Shown in pieces: positions 43,961 through 57,085 of a stretch of DNA of 64,000 nt (positions are counted from its first letter, which is position 1; each line of letters opens with the position of its first letter). The translations under genes and the position numbers were made by a program. The notes beneath the pieces are model-generated. The model worked only from the letters and a program-made list of their open reading frames with translations. It did not search any database and was not told the origin of the DNA. Location: assembly GCA_947247005.1 (NCBI GenBank), contig OX365955.1, forward strand, positions 21,991,322 through 22,055,321, given 5' to 3'. This DNA comes from Spisula solida. Lineage: Eukaryota > Mollusca > Bivalvia > Venerida > Mactridae.

Positions 43961-46105
43961 ATAAGTATAAATAAAATTTAGCATGTAATTTATGTACAGG
44001 TATAGGTCGTTTGCGAGAAATTTTTTATATGAATAACTTAAAGTCTTATCATCAAATTTCGGGAAAAATTGACATAGCACAATTATTACAATTCTACCTA
44101 CTCCCTTTTTAGGTTTCATATGTTTCATTAGTTATTAAGACAGTTATGTTCTTTGATGTACTTGGTCCCAAAATTATCAATATGACAAAAAATGAAGGAA
44201 AGAACACATTTCAAGATTGTGATTATTTAGTTAAATACCAGAGTTATCTCCCATGTTTTCAATCGCGATTGTTTCAGTATATTAGTATATGTAGTGAACA
44301 AGTGATAGTCTACACGGTTTCCGAGCTGCACGGATCCGTACTCACGATACACGAACTCATTACAATTTTACCAAAATCCGTGATATTTAATAATCGCGAA
44401 AATTAATATTTTACAGTATATTCATTTTGGAGCGGTCTTTTATTTATTTGTTCTATAATTATAAACAATGACGTAGGGCATTGTTTGTTTGATTGATAAA
44501 GAAATCAGTTAATATTGAACTTTTTTCCCGGTCCCTTTGTTGGTCTAACAAACGTCTTATAAGCGAGAGATCTAATTACCCGGTGCATATAAAACAGCAT
44601 AACACCGTTTTATGTATACCCTTATTTAACATTCAAAGAAGAAGTCGTCGAAGTATTTAAAAAGTCTATTTAGATACGTCATTTTTCTTTCCATAAAATA
44701 CTGGAAATCTATGATTCTATCTTTATCTCTGATCAAAACAAAAGGAATGATATATTTATTTCATTAATTATTAATTAACAGTAAATTGTTTTCCGGTGCT
44801 ATCCAGTCATTTCCTTTGATATTTCTACCGGTATAACGCTTGTAGTGACTTCAATAACGTAGCAATATTTATCAACAAGCCTATCTTATTTCAGTAGTTT
44901 CTAGTTTGGCTATCATTTACAAATTGTGTTTGTGCCGTTCCTCCATATAAACAATATCTGGCCCCGTACTGTTCACAAAAAATCAGTTGTCAGGATCAGA
45001 CTCAAGTTCGATTTTATTTATTTTCATGTACAGAACATTTGTTAATGGAAAGACCATCTCTTTTACGCAGAGGTAAAACTATTGATATATCCTTTGATTT
45101 TAAAAGACAAATACATACATTTTAATACACTGTTACAGAAATATTGCGTTTAATAAATTAAAGTTGGATTTGCGAGCTTGATCCTGAATGTCTGAGATCA
45201 GTTTCAGTCTCAAGTACAATAAATCCCTTTTGTATAAGAAAAAAGAAAACAATGTTTTGAATGTTCGTTATCATGGTAATTATAAACTTTTAAACAGTAC
45301 ACAGCTAAATCTATGCTCATACATAAGTACGTTCAACAGACTGTACTGTTACTCCCAAGTCATTGAGTTGCAAGCCGGCTATTGGACTCGGCGCCGCTGA
45401 TAGCCCAGTAAATTGGCTTTTGACATTCTCGGGTACCCGTAAAGTGGAACATGTGGATCACAATTTATTATCTATGTATATAGGTATTTGTAATTCTCCA
45501 TGGTGGTCAGTTGGCTTTTGCAGTGTTGTTGAAATAAAAGGCTAACTATTCTCCAACAAGCATGAATTTTAGTTTTGAAACAAGTTATCCGCGGTTCCCA
45601 ACCTTGCCGTTACGCTGAGTAGTAACAACGACTACCGCAGTCGCTGTTAGGGGTTCGACACGACCTGTCTAAATTGATCTCAGATCCCCTCGGAGACTGT
45701 CAACTGCTGCAACGGTATCATACATCGGCATGGAATAAGCGCATTACAATAACCAGTTAAAAGATGGAAGCAACTGTGAGTGAATTCGGATAACACAAAT
45801 CACAATTTCTTTGAATTGCGTCAAAAATGATTGCATTCTTTGAGGCAATATTAATTACTATATTATTTGTTCAAACACCGTTCCCATAATTAGGTACGAC
45901 TATGTTTTTAACCACGTTTTTAAGTTGTATGATTTATGTTTTTCATACACTGAATGAACTTAGATGTACTTAGACATAACATTGTGTATTTAACTACAAG
46001 TGTTTCAATAAATTTGTTGTTGCAGTCTGAGCGTATATTTGTTAAGTGTCTCTGTGGTTATGACGTCATAAACCGCTCACAGTCGCCACTTGTGGTGTGT
46101 TATGT
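43961..46105. other. Intergenic, nothing recognised
   Basis: Apart from the short repeat echo near 44310-44400, I find no gene, RNA or defined repeat. A GGGGTTCGACACGACC stretch near 45650 is only superficially B-box-like. Confidence 0.35.
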
Positions 46106-46965
46106 GTGTGTGCGTAAGTGCGTCCGTCCGAATTTGCCTGGACCATAACTTTGACAATCATTGTCCATTCTTGCTTACTAGTATATTTGTCATGAATATT
46201 AACCGCCATGAGAAGGCGGGTCATGCACAAATCCTAGTTTCCTATATCAAAGGTCAAAGTCACAGTTTGAGGTAAAAGTTCATTTTGAAGTTTATCTGGA
46301 ACATAACTTTGTCATACATTGACAGATCTTGCTTAAATATGGCATTTCCTCCATGCGTAACCACATGACCCTATCTCAAAGGTCAAGGTCACAGTTGAAG
46401 GTTGAAAGGTCAAATTGAAGTTTGACCGGGCCATACATTGACATGCATTGACCAATCGTGCTTATACTTGGCATGCATATTCACTTAAATGAAAAGGAGG
46501 ATTGTCATGTGCAAACCCCGTGACCTTCTTCAAATGTTAATGTCATAGTTTGGGGCCAAAGGTTGTATTGAATTTTTTCAGGACCATAACATTTACATGC
46601 ATCGACCAATAAAGCTTATTTTAGGCATGAATGTTAACCACAGTAAGTAAGACTTACATGTTCCATGACCATACATCAAAGGTCAAGGTCACAGTTGAAG
46701 GTCAAAGTTCAAATTGAAGTTTGTCCGGACCATAATTGTGACACGCATTGACCAATGTGTGCTTATACTTGAAATGCATGTTAACCTCAATCAGAAGTCA
46801 TGTGGAAACCCACAGTCAGGAGGTCAGTGGTCAAAGTGAAGTTTTTATTCATGCATGGTGGGATTTCGATGTAGTCTTGGCATAAATGCTACCCATTATA
46901 TTAGTGTGTGTCATACTCAAATATCACGTCAGTATGGTCACGGTAACACTACAAGTCAAAGGTCA
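46106..46965 (+). repeat. Tandem-core repeat (GGTCAAGGTCACAGTT...), about five ~150-bp units
   Basis: Units carry CTTGACCAAT/CATTGACCAAT, TTATACTTGGCATGCAT, TCAAAGGTCAAGGTCACAGT and GAAGTTTGTCCGGACCATAA in the same order, diverged from one another. This type is widespread in bivalve genomes. No coding frame. Confidence 0.8.
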
Positions 46966-47018
46966 AAAATAGCCATACTTTGGCTAGCCTCTTTAATTGG
47001 TCTAGGCTACAAGTTTAG

Positions 47019-47278
47019 TATAGTCCTGAGAATTTGACACGGCTCTCGAACTTTAATTAGCATAATTTAACAGCTGATATAGTGTCTATATTTATAATCC
47101 CGGTTGTATGTTTTCATAATCGGGAAGTATCACGAAGACGCTCGAGGTATAAAATTAACACTAATCTAAAGGACCGATATTGCACGATTTGCTCGCGGAA
47201 ATCTATATATTCAACGCAAAAACCTTGTAATATATTCATGCATAAAGGTCTTGATCATGTCAAATGCTCTGAGCTATA
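47019..47278 (+). mobile_element. MITE family A, copy 4 (full length, 260 bp)
   Basis: TATAGTCCTGAGAATTTGAC at the left and CATGTCAAATGCTCTGAGCT-ATA at the right are inverted. The interior matches the copies at 12184, 31079 and 41295. Confidence 0.8.
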
Positions 47279-47429
47279 TATAATGTGAAAGTTTGAAATA
47301 CCGATAACTAGGTACATCTGTTCACCATAACATGACCACACAGTGATGCTCAGAAGAACTGTGTCAATGTCTCTAAGGTATTATTTCTCTGCAACTTCAA
47401 TCACCTATTTGAACTCCATTACACTTTTT

Positions 47430-48258
47430 CGCTCCACTATTCGTAGAATAAGGTGAGCTTTTGCAGTCATCCGAGCGTCGGTGTCGGCGTTGGCGTTGGC
47501 GTTGGCGTTGGCGTTGGCGTTGGCGTCGGCGTAACACTTTTGTAAAAGTTTAGGTACAGGTTTTTTAACCTTTCATGTTTTCAAATTCCTTTGAGGTAGT
47601 GCTTTCATACATTGCATACTTGCTCGCCGTCATGACCTCACCCCATATGCAGGAGTAGGTAACTCTATCAAGCATTTTGAAATTATGCCCCCTTTTTCTA
47701 CTTAGTGCAAATAGTGCAAATGTTAAAGTTTTGGTACAAGATTTTTTTCACCTCAAATATTTTCAAAGTGCATTCCCATATTGCTTTGCATACCTGTTCT
47801 CCATCATGACCCCAATCCATACACAGGGGTAGGTAACTCTATCAAGCGTTATGGTGAAATTGTGCCCCCTTTTGGACTTGGAAATGCAAATGTAAAAGTT
47901 TAGGTACAGGTTTTTCACCTCTAATTTCTTCAAAGTGCATTGCCATATTGCTTTGATACTTTGCATACTTGTTCACCACCATGACCCCAACCCCTACACA
48001 GGAGAAGATAACTATTTAGCATTTTGTTGATATTATGTCCCCTTTTGAACTTATAAATGCTTATTTGTTCACCTTCATGTCCCAGAGGACATACACATGC
48101 GTAGGTAACGGTCCTGCATTTTGTCAAAATTATCTCCCTTTTCGACTTAGAAGCCCCAATATCTACACAGCAGGGGGTAATGCTGCTGTTAGGAAGCATT
48201 TTGTTTTGAATATATAATGATTGTACTATCCTAGCATGGCACTGCGAATAGTGGAGCG
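47430..48258 (+). repeat. Interspersed repeat with CGCTCCACTATTCG inverted ends, GGCGTT run and tandem core
   Basis: Bounded by CGCTCCACTATTCG (47430-47443) and CGAATAGTGGAGCG (48245-48258). 47481-47531 is a GGCGTT/GGCGTC hexamer run. It is followed by about four diverged ~160-bp units: TTTAGGTACAGGTTTTTCAC, AAGTGCATTGCCATATTGCT, CATGACCCCAACCCCTACAC, GGTAACTCTATCAAGC. No coding frame. Confidence 0.75.
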
Positions 48259-51200
48259 CGCTGTTCGTGGACAGCTCTTGTTATAAATTTTATCGGCGTA
48301 ACACTGATCTTATTTCTAAATATTTTAAATGTTCTTCAGCAACTGGGTTAGTTTTAACCTGACTAATGTGGTGATTTGATTTACGAACTCACAAAGTTCT
48401 TGGTTCATAGTCACTTAAGTGTAAATATACGATATAAATTGTAATACTTATCCCCCACTTCAAACTTAGTGAAAGCATTAAAGCATTAATGTTTTAAAAG
48501 CATTTGTTATAAATGATTCGTACAGCTTAGTTGACGGTTCTTCTGCATTTGTTCGTAAGAAACTAAGAATATAAACTTAGTTTTGCACTTTTCAATAAGC
48601 TTCCACCGCAATGGTAATAATGTGTTAAATTACGGCAACATTCACACAAATCCAGCATGCATGACTACTTCAAAACATATATTGCATGAAACAAGCGAAG
48701 GATATTAGCATACATGATTTCATGATTTGTTCGACCTCATTTCCAAACGATATGTCTCCATTAATATATCACGCAATTGAAAACGAGAGGTCAAATCGAA
48801 CGTGCGCTGTTATATAATGAATAGAAACGATCAATATTTTTTTATATTCAACATGACTGATTTTTTTGGTTTGTTTAATGGATGGGACATTTTAGGATGG
48901 TTGAATTAAACATAATATAACGCTCTGTCTGTTTCTGGACCTGGTGTAGTTTACATGCCTGCAAGCAAAATTACTGATCGAAAGGATTTAGAGCTTCAAA
49001 TAATTCGTAAAAACTAAAAATTTCGGATACAGCATACAATCCTTTATATTGCATGTAGAAAACAAACTACAAGCGCCACATAAATATCACAAATATCTCG
49101 AATACATTACCATAGAAGCAGGTTTAAATCACCAAATCAACATGAGCTCATTATACTGACAGCAATCGACATTACATCAAAGCTGAGATCGCTCAGCCTT
49201 ATTGCTTGTCGACTGTGTTTTTCTTCAATTGCATGCTTGTTATTTGGTGTTTACTAATGTGAGTTTAAACATAGGTGAAGAACATGACAGGTAAAGGTTT
49301 AAATCTAAACAGATTCCTGGGAAACGCATAATTGAGCTTTAATAAAATGAAAATGTGCGTGTTTCTGCATTGTCCTTCAACAGTGATACTTTTCGGTGCT
49401 GCTTGTCAAGAAATAAGGAAAGGTCAGAGGAAATGACCACATTCGGGCTTTGAAACAAACATTCCGCTGCTTAAATGTGTTCACTTCAAGTTGATCACAT
49501 CAATATTCACAGAATAATGATTGAAAACTTACCGTCATCCAAAAACATTATCCACTTTTACTTTCGTTTTGGTGTGATGTAGGGGCTATATCCGGTGTAC
49601 GGTGTCTACCAGTGCACAAGTCACCTACAATAATGCCTCATATTCCTGTGTACATGGTGTAGTAAGCTTAAGTAAAGGATAACGTCGGAGCGATTCTGAT
49701 CAATGCTGTATAATGTGGTCCAGTATTTTGGTCCTAAATTCCTGGAACTTATCAGAACAAGAGACTGTATTCTGGGAATAACTTCATCAGTTCGTAGAAT
49801 TCATTGGGCGTTTTATTTATCATAATATTGTGTAATTATCACAACAAAGAACATTGTTCAAAAGAGATTGACAACATCTTGTAATATTTAAGATCTCAAT
49901 CGCACTTTCCCAATTTATGATATATTCAGCTACTTTGAATTCATTTGTGATACTACAGTAATTACTATCGGGAGCAAAAGAGTCACATTATTATACGTTG
50001 TGTTCATAACTACAGCGTGAAATATGGTTAATATTTCAAAGGTTAGTATATTTATTAAAATGGAAGACTAATATATATTGTCAATTATTGTACGTGGGAA
50101 TATGCAACGCAGTTCAGAGATCTTATTAGCTCTCGATTATATTAGTGCAATAAGTAACGTGAAAGGTGTGTTCCTGTTTTGCCTTAAGAACAAACAATAT
50201 TAATTTTGTTCTTTTCCTGTCAGACTACGTTGTTGAACCATCATAACATTTCGGATAGTTCTATCTATAAATTTTATACTTATGTATGTCTTTGAACTGT
50301 TTGCAACAGTAATAAACAATTTAAGCATTGACAATGGAGGCAATGGCATACCGAATACAGCTCCGCGAACATTGATATTGGTTATTGGTACAACCTTTTG
50401 ATGGTGTTACGATAGCCAAGTGCTCTAACGCGTTCGTACTTCACATAGCTATAGTCAATCGTGCCACTTTAAGTGCAAACATTTGAGTTTATTTGCAAGG
50501 TTAACCTACGAGCACGCCTTATTATTACTTAGCCAAATGTCGTCGTGAATGCTTGTTTTCCGTTCATAAAAGTTTGATAGCTTAGATCAGCGTATTATTC
50601 AGTAACACCGTTATCATGGCTAGGCTCGGTCAAACACATGGGAATGCGGATGATCGTATTGACAACCCACTTTTCCCTAGTATAAATTTGATACCAGTAA
50701 GCTGTCTGGTCGGGGGTCAGATGTCCGCGATCTATGTACGAGTATGAACACGATGTGTCTATAGCGACATAGTTGCCTATATTGCAAACATACTATGTTA
50801 TGCGTCGAAAGAATCCCTATTCGTTGTGACAAGACAGTGTCTTGGACACCGAATAAAACAATAACAATATAGCTGTTTGTAAATGTTAATGTTTGGAAAT
50901 TCACTTGATATAAATACTCTGATAGGAAATTACTGTTGTACTTGTATTTAGAATTTCGTATGTATTAGATCTAAAACAATAATATAAACCTGGTCATCCT
51001 CTAGTGATATATACTCAATTATGTTAGGTGTCCATATTAACCCTGTCTAAAACGCGACAAAGCAAAACACATAAGTATATAATATTACTCAAATGATAAG
51101 GGAAATGTTGTGCAAATGTTAAAATATCATCTAATCTCAGAAGTCTGCTGCTAAATGTAAAACAATTATGGAATGTGTTGCAATTGCAGCACATTGTCAG

Positions 51201-52179
51201 ACAGGTATCGTTTTCCGGGTAACTGCATGATAAGCCCCGGTGATCAAAGTGGCATGAATGGCATGGTTATTTTTGTCCATTGTCTATTCTCATATTGTGT
51301 TAGACTAAAAATTCCTAAAAAGACCGTGTTTTGTTATCACAGAGGCTTGAATGCAGCACAACGGTTTTAATGAGGTTGGGCCCATCAGCACTATATATAA
51401 GACATCACATTTTGAAGCAATCTTTAAGTCATTGTTTACAATATTGCAGATGAAACAGTATATGTCTGAAAACTCCATCATTCCATCTTATTCAATTTGC
51501 AAACTATCACACGGGAATATTTAATTGAACTTTGTTATATATATATATATAAGCAAGGCACGATTCAAAATCACAGCAAATACCATGGCCACACCGAACA
51601 TTTCAGAATGATATCGGGCATAATATGTACAATCACACTCGCATATATAAGCATCGCCTGTTTGCTTTTGTTTTATCATTATACTCCGACGTAGTCTCGT
51701 TTGTACAATAAAGTGAAACCCGTAAAACTTCTGTAAGCCGATATTTATAGTAACGTATGTCTTGAGCTACCAAATAAGGGAATCGTCAACATATAAACGT
51801 ACTTAATTTGGAAGGCCGACCGAATACCCTCAAGTTGAACTCTGTTCGTCTAAATTCGGATACCAAGTACATTGCCAGCCAGTCGAATCACCTTAGCTAC
51901 TTGATTACATAGACTTCAGAAGTGGTTTTACATGGGAATAAAGTAGTTCTACATTGGTTGCCGAAGGGAAAATACGCCGATAAAATAGAATATGTATATG
52001 CATCTGTATGACTAGGCTTCTTTGAGTAACAACTTCCGGATACCTGCTAGAACTTCCGTATGTTTTATTATTGTGCCCTTACTGTCCCTATGTTGCGATT
52101 GGACCGGGGGAGTATTTATTTGAATAAAACCGTATAACGTACCGACATGTTAGGTATATTCATACTCTTACCTTCGAGA
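48259..52179. other. About 3.9 kb without recognisable features
   Basis: AT-rich single-copy-looking sequence. I checked the longer frames (for example 50677-50904 minus and 51497-51694 plus) and see no family motifs, splice-joined exons or RNA genes. Small exons of an unrecognised gene cannot be excluded. Confidence 0.35.
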
Positions 52180-52400
52180 AGTTTGTGTATGTGCTTGGAA
52201 CAAGCCTATATGTTGGGTTTGTGAATGTATTTGGAACAAGCCTATATGTTGGGTTTGTGAATGTATTTGGAACAAGCCTATATGTTGGGTTTGTGAATGT
52301 ATTTGGAACAAGCCTATATGTTGGGTTTGTGAATGTATTTGGAACAAGCCTATATGTTGGGTTTGTGAATGTATTTGGAACAAGCCTATATGTTGGGATT
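52180..52400 (+). repeat. 36-bp minisatellite, six copies, nearly perfect
   Basis: Unit GTGAATGTATTTGGAACAAG plus CCTATATGTTGGGTTT. 36 is 12 codons, so FVNVFGTSLYVG and its antisense FQIHSQTQHIGL frames are open; not genes. Near identity implies recent expansion. Confidence 0.95.
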
Positions 52401-52566
52401 GTCTGCCACTGATTGGTAGTCTATGGCTGGTCTAGAGACAAAATATTCCACCTACGCACTCGTGATTTAATTCCTACGCATCCGAACTCATGACAGCGCT
52501 TTATTCTACGATATAACACAAATACATCGTACTCATTATTTCTTAATCAAGGCAAATAAACCGTGT

Positions 52567-52830
52567 AGCAATATCACGTGACCTTTGGCTACAGTTACAG
52601 GAAGAAATGTGTAAACATTAGAAAATAAAAGAGCCATAAGTATTTTATTTCTTCATCTATTTCTATGAAATATATGCCACGCTAATGGGGGAGTTATTTG
52701 CTTTCCATGAAATATAAGATATTTTTCAGCAGCTTCGCCGATTTTTCCATTGCCCTGTGAAACATACACGTTCCATGGATTCACAGGGACAAAACGGCTC
52801 AAGAGCTGAAAAATACTTATGGCTATTTTA
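52567..52830 (+). mobile_element. Hairpin MITE family B, left-half copy
   Basis: Runs from GTAGCAATATCACGTGACCT through TTTCAGCAGCTTCGCCGATT and the central GTGAAACATACACG, then breaks off into ACTTATGGCTATTTTATT. Confidence 0.75.
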
Positions 52831-54172
52831 TTAAAACAATACAAACACATTAAAAGTCTTCTATAAAAGTCGCTTCTATTAGGAAACTACTTGCCCGATC
52901 TGTACATATTGTACGCAGATGACTCTTCACGCTTTTTTAAAATAGTAATGATTTCTATAAAAACTTGACTGTCCGGTGCTGATGCTCGTTGTCCATATAC
53001 AGCTTTATGAAAAACTTTACGGAATACTTTAAAAGGTCTTCTCACAAACTACTGGTCTGATTTCAATGTGTCTTGAGTGACCATACTCTAATAAATTCCT
53101 GAAAATAAGTAAAATGTATTATAAGAACGTATGGCCGCCAGGGTGTGGAATTCTATTTTCCTATATACATTTTGTAGTATAATACAAGAATATAAACATT
53201 TTCTTTTCAGAATCTGAATATCACATGAATGAGTTGTTTTGTTTTGTTCATAAATTGTATATATATATTTAAGAGCAGAACATATCAATTATCGGTAAAA
53301 GTCATTTAATACGCTTTTTTAAAAGAACAATTGTCGCGAAAACACGTCTCTTTTCACAATTCAAACACTTGTTTCGAAAAAATACTGTGATTTTTAGGAA
53401 AATTTGCACATTCTTTTGGTTGCCTAGATGCACAAGCCATTATAAGCGTAAACATTTTGTGTTGCAATTAGTTTGAGGTTGAAAGTTATAATGACGCGCC
53501 TGCTGGTTCGCCTCAAATGATCAATCAATCGTACAATGTTGGATTGGATTTTGTATGTTTATTTATTATTTAATTTTGATTTTGCTCGTCAAAATGATTA
53601 ATTAAAACTTAAAGAACATTCTTACACATCTCGGATAGAAATGAGTTTTCAATGTTAATTTATTCGAGTATAATGTAATTTTCATGTCTCTACAGCTTCG
53701 CTTTCTTGTTATTAGCTTTTTCATTCCCAAGAAGAATGAATATATGCTATGTTTCATTAATGTGTACTCAATCATTAGTGTCTACAATTCAAATAATTGT
53801 TTTTATTTGGTTTGAAAAAAAGATAGATATCTTATCAGCAGGTTTTATTTTCATTTATTTATGATCAATTTACGAAAGTTCACGCGAGCATTGACGCACT
53901 CGGAACAACTCGCACAATTCTACCAACCACAATCATCTCGGATTAATTGCTCCAACAACGACAACAACAACACAATTTAAGATAATAAGGGGAGAAATTG
54001 CTCACGCCGATCACAATAATTACGAGAAATGTTGTTTGGAACTCAACTTGAAACATCGTGCAATTAAACTGGTTTAGAATTCCAAGTTTTAATAACACTA
54101 GTGTCTTGTAGTATTGCACGGTTGTATTGTGTCGACTTTATAAAAACAACCAGTCAAAATAAGTCTTCCTTC
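52831..54172. other. Intergenic, nothing recognised
   Basis: AT-rich, with no exon, RNA or defined repeat that I can support. Confidence 0.35.
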
Positions 54173-54177
54173 ATAGT

Positions 54178-54599
54178 CAGTGTAGCAATACCACGTGGCT
54201 TTTGGCTACAGTTACAAGTAGAAATATTATAAACATTGGAACACAAATATAGCCATAAGTATTTTATTTCTTCATCGATTTCTATGAAATATACGCAACG
54301 CTAAGGTGACAATTATTTGCTTTCCGTGAAATATAAGATCTTTTTCAGCAGTTTCGCCGATTTTTCCATTACCCTGTGAAACCTACACGTTCCACGGTTT
54401 CACAAGGTAATGGACAAAACGGCACAGCCGCTGAAAAAGATTTTATATTTTATGGAAAGCAAATAATTGTCCCCTTAGCGTGGAGTACATTTCATAGACA
54501 TCGATGTAGAAATAAAATACTTATGGCTTTTTTATTTTCCAATGTTTACGATTTTTTTCTGGTAACTGTAGTCAAAAGTCACGTGGTATTGCTACACTG
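54178..54599. mobile_element. Hairpin MITE family B, full-length 422-bp palindrome with 5-bp duplication
   Basis: Starts CAGTGTAGCAATACCACGTG and ends with its inverse. The whole element folds on a centre near 54395 (ACACGTTCCACGGTTTCACA region). Flanks are ATAGT at 54173-54177 and 54600-54604, a likely 5-bp target duplication. Partial copies lie at 30599, 38203 and 52567. No transposase; the frame inside is a by-product. Confidence 0.88.
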
Positions 54600-55485
54600 A
54601 TAGTTATGTACGATGGATAAGAGTGCAATAACTACAATACTACACTAGGGGCCATATTTACATCCTCTCCTCCACTCTCACTCACTGAGTTAATCCAAAT
54701 TTAATTATCGTTTCGTCCGTGCGTTTGAGTGTGAACTCGACCTAACTAGAAATTGGTATTCACAACGGTAAGTGTAGCTGGAGTTGACTCGACTGAGTGA
54801 GGAATTTTCGAGGGAGCGAAACGTCGACTTGACCTCGACTCCAACCACACTCAATGGAATGTTAGTGAATACCAAAGTTAGTCACTAACTAAAATAGACA
54901 ATCCACTCGAGGTAGAAGAATTTGAGGAGATGATTTTACCTTTTAGAAATGTCCCGGATAGGAGAAATTCCTTAGAAAGCATGGATAATGTGAAATTCTT
55001 GAGGAAAGTTCCCCAGCTACACTCAAATGTGATTATGGGCATACCGATTTAGCACACGAATTTTGAACTAATAAAGTTATTGTATTTTCAAATTAAATTA
55101 GACAACAAATTCATATGATCGTGTGGGTTGATAAATTTATTACCATAAATACCATAAATACCATAAATACCATAAATATAAATTTATTGATAATTTGTTA
55201 TCTAAAAGTATATTATTTGGACAAATAAAGTTACTGTAAAAAGTGTATAAAGTATCAGGAATTTAAATTTAGTGATCTTACCGCGATGTTAATTAAATGC
55301 ATGCTATTTATATATGGAGCATACCTATGAACCTATATTGCTTTCATTCTTTGCCATATCATTATTTTTAATTCCGCCCAGAGTTGATATGAAGATGACT
55401 GAAATATTTAAATGAAGAAAACAACATGCTAACTTGCAACACATACTGATGATGTGCATTATTTGCAATCATTCATGAGTCATGT

Positions 55486-55561
55486 GCCGCCTCGATAACC
55501 TACTGTTATAGCGTCCGCTTCGAGTGCGGGGAGCCCCGGGTTCGATCCGGGGTCACTTCAT
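55486..55561 (+). other. tRNA-like sequence in left foldback arm
   Basis: GCCGCCTCGATAACC...GTTATAGC, then anticodon arm CCGC-TTCGAGT-GCGG (anticodon TCG, as in tRNA-Arg), then CCCCGGGTTCGATCCGGGG. The T-arm is strong but its loop register is off by one and the acceptor stem does not close, so it is tRNA-derived and probably not functional. Confidence 0.5.
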
Positions 55562-56054
55562 GCTAAAAAAGAAATGGTGTTAGTATTTTCCTTGCAAGAT
55601 GTCTAGCATAATAAGCGAAAGCTGGCTTCTCTTCTCTTATGTATATCGATACCATTGTGACGATGGATAAAATCGGGCATGATGTGTCGAGAATGGTTAA
55701 TATTAGTTCAAGGTTGTATCAACTTGTTTCATAATCAACCTAAAACCAAGAAGTTCATGCATAAGCTATAATATTTTCTTTTTTTTTATACATGTCGCTC
55801 ATTAAATGACATTCTAGGAATTATGGCTTTCTAGTTGTCGGGCTTCCCCGGAACGGTCTGTACGATGTATGTGTAGTAATTAGTTTACAAAATCATCTGA
55901 CAGTGAAGCTGCTAATAAAAGTAAACTGAGTTCATCTCCTCTGACTTCTAAATTATTTACATGACATTATATAAACATCAGATGCCTGCCTGTGTGACAT
56001 TGATATTGTCAACCCGAGGGCAGAATGTCACCCCGATGTCACCCCTAATTTATT

Positions 56055-56222
56055 AATATGGGCCCTAGGCTCATATTCACATGTCGGTCCTCCACTCCAA
56101 CTCGACTTACACTAACCTAAGGTAGCCTCAAGTGTAGCTGGAGTGACGGTCGAGTTAGTGAAGGTCGAGTGGAGATTTGGTATTCACATGGGTAACTGGT
56201 CCTCGACTTTCCTGAGTGTGTG
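56055..56222 (+). repeat. Short element inside foldback loop, similar to the outer ends
   Basis: GGGCCCTAGGCTCATATTCA...CGGTCCTCCACTCC resembles the outer terminus (GGGGCCATATTTACATCCTC), and AGTGTAGCTGGAGT is shared. It may be a deleted relative nested in the loop. Confidence 0.5.
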
Positions 56223-57009
56223 ACCGTTATAATAAATGGTAGGATATTACACTGTACAAACAATCTGTGCTTTATTATTGAATTGGTTGGTTGTGTTTCG
56301 ATGCATTTAACAAATTCAAACTATAATTTTGATGATGTTTAATATGCTACATTCTTTATATTTCTTTGAACTCGCTCAAATAAAACCTTTATTTGAATAA
56401 TCAAAAATAGAGAGTATGATTATTGCAAAAATAATAGTGGATCAGTTAACATAAAACTTCGATGTAATTAACGTTGAATGAACGTGTATAATGATTTACA
56501 ATGATATATTCCAACAAAACATTTATGCAAGACAATGCGTACGCGTTCTAAATGAATAAAGGATGCGCATATCGAAGAAGACACCGTACCATTTGCCTTA
56601 TGTTTTCGGCGTGGACTCAATATTAAATATCATATCACGTCAATACGAATTCCACCGACCGTCAAGCAGGTAATGTATTGTTAATATTTTAGAAGTCAAT
56701 TGAGATGGACTCCGTTCCGGGGAAGCCCGACAACTAGAAAGCAATAATTCCTAGAATGTCATTTAATCAGCGACATGTATAAAAAAATTAGTACATAAGT
56801 TAGCTTAAGCATGACATTCTTGGTTTTAGGTTGATTATGAAACAAGTTGGTACAACCTTGAACTAATATTAACCATTCTAGACACAGCATGCCCAATTTT
56901 ATCCATTGTCACAATGATATCGATATACATAAGAGAAGAGAAGCCAGCTTTCGCTTATTATGCTGGACATCTTGCAAGGGAAATACTAATACCATTTCTT
57001 TTTTAGCAT

Positions 57010-57085
57010 GAAGTGACCCCGGATCGAACCTGGGGTTCCCGCACTCGAAGTGGACGCTCTAACAGTAGGCTATCGAGGCGGCACA
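57010..57085 (-). other. tRNA-like sequence in right foldback arm
   Basis: Inverted counterpart of 55486-55561, with substitutions (CCAGGTTCGATCCGGGG, CCACTTCGAGTGCGG) that weaken both arms. Same TCG triplet in the loop. Confidence 0.45.

Noticed and set aside
52168..52412. Peptide-repeat ORFs (FVNVFGTSLYVG) as a repeat-type neuropeptide precursor
   Set aside because: No signal peptide, no basic cleavage sites between units, and the antisense strand is equally open; a 36-bp minisatellite.
54376..54600. 74-residue plus ORF in the hairpin
   Set aside because: Lies wholly inside the palindromic MITE; no coding signal.
55486..55561. Functional tRNA-Arg(TCG) gene
   Set aside because: Acceptor stem does not close and T-loop register is shifted by one base; kept as tRNA-like only.
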